The notes under the pieces: model-generated
Database searches by the model: none
What the model was told of the DNA's origin: nothing
What the model saw: only the letters and a program-made list of their open reading frames with translations
Translations under genes and position numbers: made by a program
Shown: positions 53,824 through 64,000 of the stretch, piece after piece
How the letters are laid out: each line of letters begins with the position of its first letter
Position numbering within the stretch: the first letter of the stretch is position 1
Source of the DNA: Tipula vernalis
Taxonomy: Eukaryota; Arthropoda; Insecta; Diptera; Tipulidae
Reading direction: 5' to 3'
NCBI GenBank assembly: GCA_958295665.1
Contig: OY282560.1
Location: 257,929,368 to 257,993,367, forward strand
DNA: 64,000 nt

Positions 53824-54540
53824 ACGGGTTGCATTTCGACAACATATTCCACAAAAACCAGACAAACTCGGGATGAAAATCTGGTGGATTTGCGATGGTT
53901 CCTCTAGCTATTCATAGAAACGGATTCCATGTTTCAAGAAGGAGGAATCAGAGAGAAGGCAGGGTTGTAAACTTGTGATGCAACAGCTGAGCAGTCCCTT
54001 TCATAATTCGAATAGGAATACCACTTTTGATAATTTTTTTCTACAAGTCTCGAGTCAGCCCAACACCTATAAAGCGTGAAATTGATATGAGATGGTACCC
54101 TGCGTAAAACCATAGTTATATTCTTGTTGATTTTCTACCAAACCGACATCGGACTGTCAAATCTAACTTATTTGGCTTCTTTTTTCGTTATTTTGCTCTC
54201 GTCAAGCATTTCGACAGTAAACCGATTCTCACAAACGGAATAATACGTCGAAATTAAAATGAATTATAATTCCAGAGGTATAGATATTTTGGAACAGATT
54301 CCCACTCTTTTACAGCAAAAAGGAAAATAAACCGACAGCCAATAATATTTTTTTTGTCATTTATTTGAAATAAGGGCATTGTAGCAAAGGTGGTATGAAT
54401 AAATATGTATCCAGAAGTGATTTAGTTGTGCCAAACGTGGAAAGGTGACGTTGTTCACACCCTCCAAAATAACAAAAGCGGTAGTAAATCAAGTGGTTTT
54501 GCCAGGTACCTCAAAAGAAAATGTGAAGAAACGCTGGTTT
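53824..54540 (+). pseudogene. piggyBac-type transposase remnant
   Basis: In one frame: GRVAFRQHIPQKPDKLGMKI, WWICDGSSSYS, a TAG, then GCKLVMQQLSSPFHNSNRNT and TFDNFFLQV. This follows the piggyBac order (xPFRQYxPxKPxKxGIKxW, then xGxNxTxDNFFTS). Later pieces, KKENKPTANNIFF near 54310 and the stretch to 54540, fit the end of the domain only loosely. Several stops and frame losses show that it is dead. Ends and TTAA duplications were not found. Confidence 0.75.
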
Positions 54541-56770
54541 TATAATTGTCCTCCAGAGAGAAGAACAGAATTATACATATAAAAGATGAAATACTCTATA
54601 TTGTAAACCTGAAATATCTTTCAAAATACTACATGATTCTGAGCGACTCATCGCTTACTTTAATGTAAGTACAATGACCGATACTTAAAGAGAGCTTAAA
54701 GAGAGATTTCAGTGAAGGAAATAAATATTTCATTTCAAATATAGAATTTCATTACATTTATAAAAGAATTTGTTTCCCTCAGTCGAGACCTAATGTTTAA
54801 GATGATCAACACAAAACAACCTGAAATAAAAGAAAACCCACAAAGAATCAACATTCAAAATTATTTAAGATATATTTTCTACACTTATCTGAAAATATCA
54901 CAGCTGATCCATTTTATTATTCCGTTAAATTAAATTATTTAATTCAGTATGTATGTGTGTATCCAATATTATGTTGTGTAATTCAAGTTCAATGAAAGAT
55001 TGATACAAAATCAATAATCACAACATCCAAAAAATTACATAGATAATTATTTGCTTAACCACACATTACACTATAATTCAATATCCTATATTGATTATTA
55101 TCTAAAGATATTATGAATTATCACATAAAATTTAACTATATTATGTTCAATTAAATGTAGATTAAACTTATATTCAAAATTTATATAAATTATTATTAAG
55201 AACTTGTTTAGTGTTTACAATCAAAATACTGTAATGGATATAGATTTGACAATTTGTTGATAACAATGTATGTGTGAACATTTCTATTCATAAAACGAAT
55301 GTAATAGATTATTATAGTAAAACTAATTATAATATGTAAATATTTCGAATCCTACAGATAGATGTCACATATATAATTTAAAATTTTACATTCAAATTTT
55401 ATATAACGTTTTTTTCTTATTCTAGATTTCTAATTACATGACATCTATATAAAAAAAAAACACGAGATAATAATAATTTTTACGAGATTTAAGGAATTGG
55501 ACCTTGAACTGTGAACCGTTCATATATATACAAGGTTACAAACGAATCTCTTGGCTCAACACCTAATGTTCGTTTTATTTTCGGCCGTAAATGAATGAAT
55601 TTTATTATTGAATGTGCTTAATCCTTATTATTGTTCATTTTGCTGGACAGCGGTTTTGGTCGAAAAATGAGGATTGAGTTGAGAATTACCGGAAGGCAAT
55701 AGTATTCTCGTTTAACAAATAAGAGAGATAAAATGACACAAATAAGGGAAATAAGCTCAGAAGAGAACGATCGGGAGAATGTATTAAAATGGTGACAACA
55801 CTTTATTATGTTCTTATAAACTCCCACACATAACTGAGAAAGAAACAATAATATCCAAAAAAAAATTATAAAGTATTAATTTATATTGCTTTTTGTTTTT
55901 GCTATTTATTTGTTTTTATTGAAAATCACGAGAAATTTTTCGGAAAAGGACGGTCGAGAGATGTAATAAGGGCGGCTAATGTTAGAAAAATGAAGGATAA
56001 TAAAACATGTAAATGAAGAGAATAAAATATGTGAAAAATATAAGAAGTAAACTAATGACTTTGACTTAGGGTTAGTCCAAGGAAGCGCAGGGAAGGGACG
56101 ATGTACGTCGTTGACTTTTCATAATATAAAATTATTAATAAAATTATAGTTTATACATATATATATATATTTTTCTAACTTATTTTCCATTTTTAGTTAA
56201 TATTTATTTATCTCTAAATCATTATTTTATTACCAATTTTATTAGTTTTAAAGTGTCCAGGGGAAAGGAAATAAAAATATGTACAATCTTCCTTTACGTA
56301 TATTGATTACATATATTTTGTTTTGAATTTTTATTAACGAAGTCAAATGAATGTCGTCGGTTACAACAACAATAGATACAAAAACATGAATTCCTCATGT
56401 TAGAAGAAAGGGAAAATGATTCAAGGCGAGCGTAAGCACCAAAAATTTGAACCGATTTCAACCGCTTCGCTTATTTTTGATACTTACCATAATCAGAAAC
56501 ATACTAATACAATAAAAATATTTGACGGCACACAATAGCAAAACGTTTATTATACGCCGGGTATACATACGAAATTCTCAATCCTCAATCCTAATTTTAC
56601 GACCAAAATCGCTGTACTGGTGTTCAATCGGGCAAAAGTGATAAAAAATATCATAATATTGGCATTGATGCACTCATTTATCACATAAAAAATAAACCTT
56701 TGCTTGGTTTTTTGGGTTCCAGCTGTCAAATTTGAATTTATTTTCTTTGTGATATTGTCGGTGCCTAAAT
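54541..56770. other. AT-rich, no gene seen
   Basis: Includes AT-only blocks around 54900-55450. A 76-aa minus-strand frame at 55618-55848 has no motif. Confidence 0.4.
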
Positions 56771-56779
56771 GGAAGATTT

Positions 56780-57140
56780 CTTAACTTGTGGTTAAGTTCT
56801 ACATAACACACTCTATCAAACGCTTGTGTAACGTATAAAAACATCGTTCAACAGACTTTATCTCCTCTAATGTTTTTTCGATTATATTGGTTGTTCTGTA
56901 TACTTGCTCAATTGTTGAGTGTAGGTTACGAAAACCGAGATAATTTGGGATCAAGTTTCGCTCTCGATTCCCGGATTTGATCTTTTTTCATTTTACCAGT
57001 AGCTTCTCAAAGAGTTTGAACATGACTGACAATACGAAATTGGTCTATAAGCCAGGTTTGGGGTCAAAGTTACTTCTGCAATTTTCCACAAGCTGGGTAC
57101 ACATTTGATTCTAAATGCTACATTTGAGCTCTGTGTTCAT
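56780..57140 (-). pseudogene. Jockey-type RT fragment, minus strand
   Basis: On the minus strand from ~57135: NVAFRIKCVPSLWKIAEV, a piece of YRPIS, SQIISVF (from QFGFR), TQQLSKYTEQP and SVLCRT. It corresponds to ~50680-51040 of the intact jockey at 44-52 kb, in order, with frameshifts and stops. An old partial copy. Confidence 0.75.
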
Positions 57141-57144
57141 TCAC

Positions 57145-57880
57145 AATGAAAATCAAACAAAAATTATTTGTACCTAAAATATTTGGTTAAAAACCAAATA
57201 GTTTTAAAATTAAAACAATTTATATAAAAAAATAGTTAAAATATATTAACACTAGGTGATACAGCCCGTTCTAGAACGGATAGATTTTTGTGAATAACTT
57301 TAGTTATGTAATGTTTTGCTAAAGGTATTGCACTTAACGGTGATGTCCAGCAGCCGCTACCACAATCACCATTTGACCATTTCATATTTTTTTAGCCGTT
57401 ATTTTTTAGCCGAGTAGAAGTAGCTCCAGTTAATGGTTTTAAGGATGAATATACCTTAAATAAACCTCAAACTAAACAGTAAGGGCTTTAAAGGATGATT
57501 TTACCTCTGTGTGTGACACAAAAATCTTCCAAATCGGCAAACAGGCAGAGCCTGAGTTTTTATTTACTTAAACTAAAATGCTTTGAGCAGAATCGGACCT
57601 CAGACCCTAGCCACTCTACCACTTACTCTCGGATTGGCCACGTTTCACTGTTTTATAAATTATTTTTTCCAAAATTTTGCGCTCAAAATTTTTTGTCCAA
57701 AATCTTGTTTTACAAAATTTTGTCGCCCAAAATCTTGTTGGAAAATCTTGTTGGAAAATCTTGTTTATCAAAATCTCGATTTCAAAATATTGTTTTCCTA
57801 CAATCGCCGTGAAAGCAGGCTTTTTTTCTCTGTTTTCAAAGCCCAAAGTGTCTGTTTTTTGACAGTTAATAAACAAATTA
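57145..57880. other. AT-rich; short degenerate CAAAATCTTG repeats at ~57660-57790
   Basis: TCCAAAATCTTG, CCCAAAATCTTGTTGGAAAA and GGAAAATCTTGTT repeats create overlapping 60-109-aa frames on both strands, none convincing. Confidence 0.5.
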
Positions 57881-57882
57881 CT

Positions 57883-57915
57883 TTGTCACACGTTTCTCTT
57901 AGAAACGTGTGACAA
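57883..57915. repeat. Perfect 15-bp-stem hairpin
   Basis: TTGTCACACGTTTCT, loop CTT, AGAAACGTGTGACAA. The TGTCACACGTT motif partly recurs in the next hairpin (TTTGTCACGC). Confidence 0.85.
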
Positions 57916-58146
57916 AACTTGAAACCGCACGCATGTTTAAAGAAAGACTAATGTTTGTATAAAACATCAAACCAAATTTTTGTTTTTCTTTATGAAAAAT
58001 AAAAAAAATCTTTGACTACTCGATTGAACAAAATGTCGGTCCTAAAATAAAATCGTATTGTCAGTATAGTAAATTTTACTACAAAATTATCTTTTTATTA
58101 TATTTTTTAAAATGATTGTAGGAAAAATAAAGTGTGAAACACGTCC

Positions 58147-58235
58147 GCAAAGTTGTTTGTCACGCTCGAAAGGTTGCTGGCCTCCGTCCCGTCGGCCAGC
58201 AATTTCCTTTCTCGCGTGACAAACTGGCACTTTGC
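58147..58235. repeat. ~89-nt imperfect hairpin (MITE end or pre-miRNA-like)
   Basis: GCAAAGTTGTTTGTCACGCT...CGAAAGGTTGCTGGCC pairs with GGCCAGCAATTTCCTTTCTC...GCGTGACAAACTGGCACTTTGC; the loop is TCCGTCCCGTC. The stem is about 38-40 bp with small bulges, and the G+C content is far above the surroundings. A precursor for small RNA or a mini fold-back element are the main options. Confidence 0.7.
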
Positions 58236-58329
58236 GCTCTTGATACACAAATAACTATTATTTATGTTAATAATGCGCGAATTAATAAAAACATTATTAA
58301 CTTATTTATAAACAGTATTTTATGAATAC

Positions 58330-59630
58330 ATCTTTAGCTGGAGCAAGCCTAAAATTTCATGTAAAAAAATGAACGGAAAATCCAGAAAAACGAACACAAA
58401 ATGCACCGAACTTACATACTATATAATTCAAATTATAATTTCCGTCAGATTAAAAGAGAAAGGTAAATAAATTATGCATGTTTAGTCCAAGTGACTCAAA
58501 AAAACAAAATGGACACGCATACTTCAAATATTAAATATTATATATCTCAGCGAGCTGTGAAAATGACACTTATACATTAGCTGTCTTCCATTCACGGTAT
58601 TAGAGTACTCGCAAGTACTTCTATCTACTCATAACTACTCATTCTTATCTAATGGTGTAGAAAACAGAAGTAGTTACGCATAACATTTACGCTAGGTGGA
58701 TTTTAGTTGCGAAAATTCCAATAGATGGCTTTTGAAACTTTTCGATATTTTTCGAGAGTTTTTTAATATGTTGTGGTAAATATCAATGCTTTCCCTTCAT
58801 TATATGTTCAATTTTTTGTCATATATTCAACCTAATTTTATTTATCGCCCTTACTATAATATAAAACTACGAAAGACAAAAAAAATCAACTAAACAGATG
58901 GCTATGTTTTACTTTTGTCACTCAATTTCTCATTGCATTGGGTATCTACTCACAAGTACTTCCAAGTAGCAAATTTTTTAATAATTTTGAAATTGTTTAA
59001 TCGGTATGATATGTTTAGTATTGCTCGAGTTGTTGCTGAGTTTGGTTATGCGGGGTAATATAATTAATTATAAAGTAGAAAACAGATTCGAATGACATTT
59101 TCTCTAGATGCGCGCAAGGAAGGAGCCGAAGAGCAACATTTTACCGTCTTTCCAGCTGCTATGATTTTCCAGTCAAAAAAGCGTCTTTGTCTAATAGAAC
59201 CACCACATTTCCTTTAGTTCAATCTGATCAAATCAGCAATGCCAATTTGCGACCATTCACCAAAGTCTAAATATGGTATGTTCAACTAGATTGCCATGTT
59301 AGAGTAATGGTATATTTTATAGCGTTAAGTGAGTGTTATTGTTGGTTGATGGGCGTCACTTTTAAAATTGTGTCTACAATTTTCCATCAAATTTTTTCTA
59401 TTCATGGACGAATAAACAACGAAGTATTTCCACTAATTTTTTGCGTAATGACAAAAAAAAAGTAAAACGTCTTTTTATTGATTTTTATTATGAGCTATTC
59501 CAAATAGCTTGTTCCCATTCCGTTGAGTTAAATCCTTCAAGGATTATTTCAGATTTCGAACTAGCTTCGGTTTCTGTAAACCGTTCGGTTTCTTAAAAAC
59601 ATTTCCTTCCAAATGTAATTTTTAAGGGAT
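58330..59630. other. AT-rich, no gene seen
   Basis: Repeated ACTCGCAAGTACTT / ACTCACAAGTACTTCC (58606, 58948) hint at an old duplication. No coding region. Confidence 0.35.
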
Positions 59631-59639
59631 GTTTATTTC

Positions 59640-60000
59640 ATTTTAGTGAAATTGTTTGGCGAAAAGTGCAGAAAGAAAAGTTGGCTTCCAGATATGGTAA
59701 TGACGTAGATTTAAGCATTAAGAGTCGAACGCTAGCTGCTTTAGCATCCGTTCCATATAATTTTGGATGAAGACGGGGAAAAATTGCTTCGGGTTGTGCT
59801 GAAAAAAACAATAAACCGGCACGATGCAACCTCAATTTTTGGTATATTGCTGACTCTTTTAATAATAATTTCCCAAGGGCTAAAAATGATTTAGAGGTTT
59901 GGCATTGGCGACTGGAAGTTGTTGTTGGAAAAATGCACGTGGGGCTTTATAAGCTAATTGATGAATTGGGCTAAGAAGAAATATGTATTTGTTAAAAACC
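59640..60000 (+). pseudogene. MULE/FLYWCH-type transposase C-terminal remnant
   Basis: Reading frames give IVWRKVQKEKLASRYGNDVD, LSIKSRTLAALASVPYNF, then NDLEVWHWRLEVVVGKMHVG and LYKLIDELG before a stop (~59974). xxNDLExWHxxL...VGxxHxxLxxLI is the end of MULE-type transposases often found beside FLYWCH domains (recall). No N-terminal catalytic part was seen. Confidence 0.55.
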
Positions 60001-60239
60001 GAATTGAGAAAATGGCCTGGAGAAGAAACAACTTTCCTTACAGGCATCTCAAATAATATAGCCCTTTATTAATTTATTATAATAATTAATTTTAGTTTGA
60101 TTTTTATTTCAATTTTGAATGTTCCATTTTCAAATAATTCAACACACGGATTGTAAATGTTATTATTGTATTATTGTTATGTATGTAAATTAATTGCAAA
60201 AATATAAAAGTTTCACCTCATAAAGTGATCAGAATTCGG

Positions 60240-60680
60240 TCTTTATTAATTCAACTCCCAATTCAATCTCGAAATGAATCTTCAGCTTAACCTCCAACTC
60301 AATTTACAAAGCAACCTCTAACTCAATCGCATCACAATCCTAAACGCAATCACCAAATCACTTCTTAATCAACTTTCAAATCAACCCTTAACCTAACTCC
60401 AAATCAACCCTTAAATAAATCCCCAACCGAACAACTCATACCCCAATGCAAGCTAACTAAATTCTAATTCTATATCAACTTAACTTAGCTCGACTCAAAT
60501 CTCAACCTTCTGCTCAACTCTACACTTATTTTCCAACGCAATCTCAAAATTATCTCAATTCGAAAGCTAGATGCGTGTATGAACTCACTTCAATCTAACC
60601 TCCCACTAAACACTATACTTGACCTCAAACTAATCCCTAACCGAACTTCTCTTTCAAATCCAACTCAATTTGAAGTCAAA
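60240..60680. repeat. Degenerate CAACTCAATC-type short-period repeat, copy 2
   Basis: TTCAACTCCCAATTCAATCT, CCTCCAACTCAATTTAC, AACCTCTAACTCAATCGC and so on, the same motif family as 36490-36835, preceded by GTGATCAGAATTCGGT. Confidence 0.6.
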
Positions 60681-60689
60681 CCGTACTCA

Positions 60690-60965
60690 CCACCATACCG
60701 GCATACGTACCGTCGTACCATCGAAACCTTAAACTCTCGATCCATTATACCATTATTCCATTATAGCATCATACCATCATGACACTATACCATTAAACCA
60801 TCGTACAATCGAACCATTGTACCATAGTGACATCTAACCATAACACCATGATGTAAATCGTACCATCATACAATCATATAATCATACCAGCACACCATCA
60901 TACCACTATATCATCGTACCATCATACCGTCCCTATTAATCATACCATCATACCATCTTAAACTG
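60690..60965. repeat. Short-period CATACCATCA repeat, block 1
   Basis: Irregular CATACCATC/CATTATACCAT units of ~9-10 bp. It resumes at 61390. Confidence 0.8.
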
Positions 60966-61389
60966 TCAAATAATTTATTGTATTGATTTACTTACTTTTA
61001 ATTGATTTATATACTTCTTTACAAAAATTTTATAAGGTAAACCAACCCCACTTACACAATCCCCTTTGTCATGTCAGATTATGCAAGATGAGGTGAGGAT
61101 TAACATAAAAATCAAATCTTTGAAGTCGATGGATTTTGGATTTTTTCATCTAACAGATGGATATATGGCATTGGCATTGCTTACACTTTACAACGGTTCA
61201 TTCCACGACTTTTAAATTGCTTCAAACGGTACGATAGGGACCCACAGTTGGTGCATGTTGAGCAAAAATGTTGGTACAATACAGGTGTACTTCAATTATT
61301 AATTAACATAAAAATCAAAAATCAAAATTGCAAATAAATATTTTAAGAAAAATAAAAAATTAATTCGACTATCTCACATGAAAGTCAAA
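60966..61389. other. Unique AT-rich insert between the two CATACCATCA blocks
   Basis: No repeat or gene recognised. It may be an insertion that split the array. Confidence 0.4.
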
Positions 61390-61760
61390 GCAGGACAATC
61401 GTACCATCATGCCATCATATAATTTTACCATCATACTATCAGGCCCCAACCGTCATACCATTATACCGTCTTACCATCATACCCTCATACCATCACACCA
61501 TCATTCTAGAATAAATACCGTCATACCATCGTAAGTTGTATCATACCATCACACCATTATATAATAATATCAATCCATCATACCACTGTATCGTCATAAC
61601 ATCACACAATCATACTATCATATAAACCATCTTACCGTCATACCATCATACCATTATAACATCGTACCAACATAAAATCATACATACCATCATACCATCT
61701 TACCATCACACGATCATACTATAATACCATCATACCAACATACCATTATACCATCACACA
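61390..61760. repeat. Short-period CATACCATCA repeat, block 2
   Basis: Continues the 60690 array: CATACCATCATACCAT-like units with indels. Confidence 0.8.
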
Positions 61761-61875
61761 GGTTTTACACTTCAAATTGATTCTTTTATACTTCAAACTG
61801 ATCTTTTTACATTTTAAATTGAACCTTTTATATTCCAAATTGAACCTTTTACATTTCAAATTGAACTCTTAACAA
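61761..61875. repeat. ~22-bp tandem repeat
   Basis: Five to six copies of TTTTACATTTCAAATTGAAC with substitutions, immediately after the CATACCATCA block. Confidence 0.8.
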
Positions 61876-62340
61876 ATTATATGAATGGCCAATTAGGATG
61901 GAGCTTTACAAATTGACATTTGCGTTGGAAATGGGATTCTAAAATGCTTTTTGGATAAATTTCTGTAAAATAAGAACATAACTTAGCTATTAACCGATTA
62001 TGGTTAGAGCAATATGTCAATATGTCTTCTATAATATTGTCTATTTAGGTTTCTGTGAGTCATGCAGCTGTTGAGGCCTCTTTAAGACAGCCTAAGCATA
62101 ATATTTCAATTGCTAAACGATCAAGATTATTTCCGTAATAATATTCGATTTCCAATAGAAAAGTTTCTTGCCAATCCTTCAACTTTTGCTTTAAACTTTG
62201 GGTTATATTTTCTGAGTATTTGGTGTCAGAGCGGTAAGTTTAGCATTGTTTAGAAAAACATAGTGTGTAGCGGACACACGCCTCAGTATTGAAACTAATA
62301 ACGGTAGAGTAGAGTTTCGGAATTAGAAATATTATTTTAA
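61876..62340. other. Spacer, no feature seen
   Basis: No repeat or gene recognised. Confidence 0.4.
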
Positions 62341-64000
62341 ATCCTCATTCCCAAACTAGAATTTCATTATAATCGGTTATGAAATGGCAAAGTTCCGCCC
62401 TACATAGCCATATACCATTACCATCGCAAATGTAAACTTCTATTAAATCCGTTAAAAAATGGACAAGTTCCATATTACAGAATTTCATCTAAAAATAATT
62501 TTAGAATCACGATACTATTCTACATATAGAACTTCATCAAAATCGGTTGAGAAAAAGCCAAGCTCTATCATACTTGGCCATATTCCAGAACTTGATTTAA
62601 AAATCATTTTAGAATCCCATTTCCAACGCAAACGTCAAATTTCATAATATTCGGTTGAGAAATAGATAAGTTCCATCATACTTCTCCATATTCCAGAATT
62701 TCATCCAAAAATCATTTGAAAATCCCATTTGCAATGCAAAAGCCGATTTCTTCATAATTGGTTGAGAAATAGGCAAGTTCCACCATACTTGGCCATATTA
62801 CAGAAGTTCATCTAAAAATATTTTAAAATCCTATTTCCAATGCTTAAGCCGAATTTCATCATCATTGGTTGAGAAATACGCAAGTTCCATCATACTCGAC
62901 CTTATTCCAGAACTTCATTCAAAAACCATTTTAGAATCCAATTTCCAATGTACATGTCAAATTTCACCATAATCGGTTTAGAAATAGGTAAGTTATCCAT
63001 CATACTTGGCAATATTCCAGAAATAATCCAAAAAACGTTTTAGAATCGCATTTACAACGCACATAACAAATTTGATCATAATCGGTTAAGAAATAGGCAA
63101 GTTCTATCATACTTGGCCATATTCCAGAACTTAATTAAAAATCATTTTGGAATCCCATTTCCAATGCACAAACCGAATTTCATCATAATTGGTTGAGAAA
63201 TAGGCAAGTTCCATCATACTTGGCCATATTCTAGAACTTCATCCAAAAATCATTTTAAAATCCCATTTTCAATTCACATGTCACATTTGATCATAATCGG
63301 TTGAGAAATAAGCAAATTTCATCATACTTGGCCATATTCCAGAACTTCATCCAAAAATCCTTTTAGAATCCAACTTCCTTTCATCATAATCGGTTGAGAA
63401 ATTGATCCAGAAATCATTTTAAAATTCCATTTCCAATGCACAAGCCAAATTTCATCATAATTGGTTGAGAAATAGGCCAATTTCAATATACTTGGCCATA
63501 TTTCAGAACTTAATACAAAAATCATTTTAGAATCCCATAGGCGAGAAATAGGCAAGTTCCATCGTACATGTCCATATTGCAGAACTTCATCCAAAAATCC
63601 TTTTAGAATCCAATTTCCAACGCACAAATCAAATTTCATCATGATCGGTTGAGAAATACATCCAGAAATCATCTTAAAATCCCATTTCCAATGCACATGC
63701 CAAATTTTCTCATAATTTGTTGAGAAATAGGCAAATTCCAATATACTTGGCAATATTCCAGAACTTCATTCAAAAATCATTTTAGAATCCCATTACCAAT
63801 GCACATTTCACATTTGATCATAATCGGTAGAGAAATAAGCAAGTTCCATCATACTTGGCCATACTCCAGAACTTCATCCAAAAGTCCTTTTAGAACCCCA
63901 TTTCCAACGCACAAGTCAAATTTCATTATAATTGGTTGAGAAGTCTCATTTCCAATGCACAAGCCAAATTCCATCATAATTGGTTGAGAAATCGGTAAAT
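62341..64000 (+). repeat. 108-bp satellite array, continues past the window
   Basis: About 15 units of ~108 bp. Landmarks in order: GGTTGAGAAATAGGCAAGTT, CCATCATACTTGGCCATATT, CCAGAACTTCATCCAAAAAT, CATTTTAGAATCCCATTTCC, AATGCACAAG and CAAATTTCATCATAATCGGT. Some units lack ~45 bp (at ~63400 and ~63655, where GAGAAAT is followed directly by ATCCAGAAATCAT) or have another deletion (~63538). A 143-aa minus-strand frame at 63322-63753 is created by the repeat. Confidence 0.92.

Noticed and set aside
57495..57912. Overlapping 105-109-aa frames rich in Lys-Ile-Leu-Phe
   Set aside because: Created by short degenerate CAAAATCTTG repeats on AT-rich DNA; frames on both strands compete.
63322..63753. 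143-aa minus-strand frame with repeated WKWDFKMIS-like text
   Set aside because: Satellite-derived; period equals the 108-bp unit (36 codons).

Overview
The window is AT-rich, repeat-laden DNA from an insect, probably a fly or close relative. The only host gene recognised with confidence is the 3' half of a TRPC-type cation channel closest to Drosophila Trpgamma (bases 1-2811, + strand, five exons with short introns). Its tail ends in the same -WL as the Drosophila protein. The species cannot be named from the sequence. Two further candidate host exons lie at 18.87-19.07 kb (+) and 19.61-19.79 kb (-).

Most of the remainder is mobile DNA, much of it nested. From 3.5 to 5.3 kb there is a ~33-bp minisatellite. 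From 6.1 to 17.3 kb there is a three-copy dispersed repeat, a fold-back repeat, an apparently intact CsRn1-type Ty3/Gypsy LTR retrotransposon (7999-13583; gag, pol, two nearly identical LTRs, GCTT target duplication), a short TAA-tailed retroposon with a 15-bp duplication, and a Tc1-derived element with ~300-bp inverted repeats. From 18 to 27 kb there are inverted-repeat elements, a 209-bp near-perfect palindrome and a block of old diverged repeats. At 27.87-29.15 kb there is a 5'-truncated R1-type non-LTR element, itself split by a 387-bp MITE. From 29.2 to 36.8 kb there are hairpins, LTR-like direct repeats, a MITE and a decayed jockey fragment. At 37.0-41.2 kb there are a (CATCAC)n array, a 200-N assembly gap and two Tc1-like transposons placed side by side in a TA microsatellite; one of their transposases carries an intron.

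The most layered region is 42-53 kb. Two inverted arrays of a ~170-bp repeat flank a jockey-type element (44115-52133, 12-13-bp target duplication). Its ORF2 is split by a ~3.7-kb insert that carries a decayed, spliced gene of an uncharacterised insect family (DUF7869-like by recall), short repeated AGTTACTAGG motifs in both arms, and a further MITE. From 53 to 60 kb there are remnants of piggyBac, jockey and a MULE/FLYWCH-type transposase, plus two strong hairpins. From 60.2 kb to the end there are degenerate short-period repeats followed by a 108-bp satellite that runs off the window.

No operon, CRISPR, rRNA or tRNA gene was found. The genes do not form a pathway. The story is one channel gene followed by about 60 kb of nested transposons and satellites.
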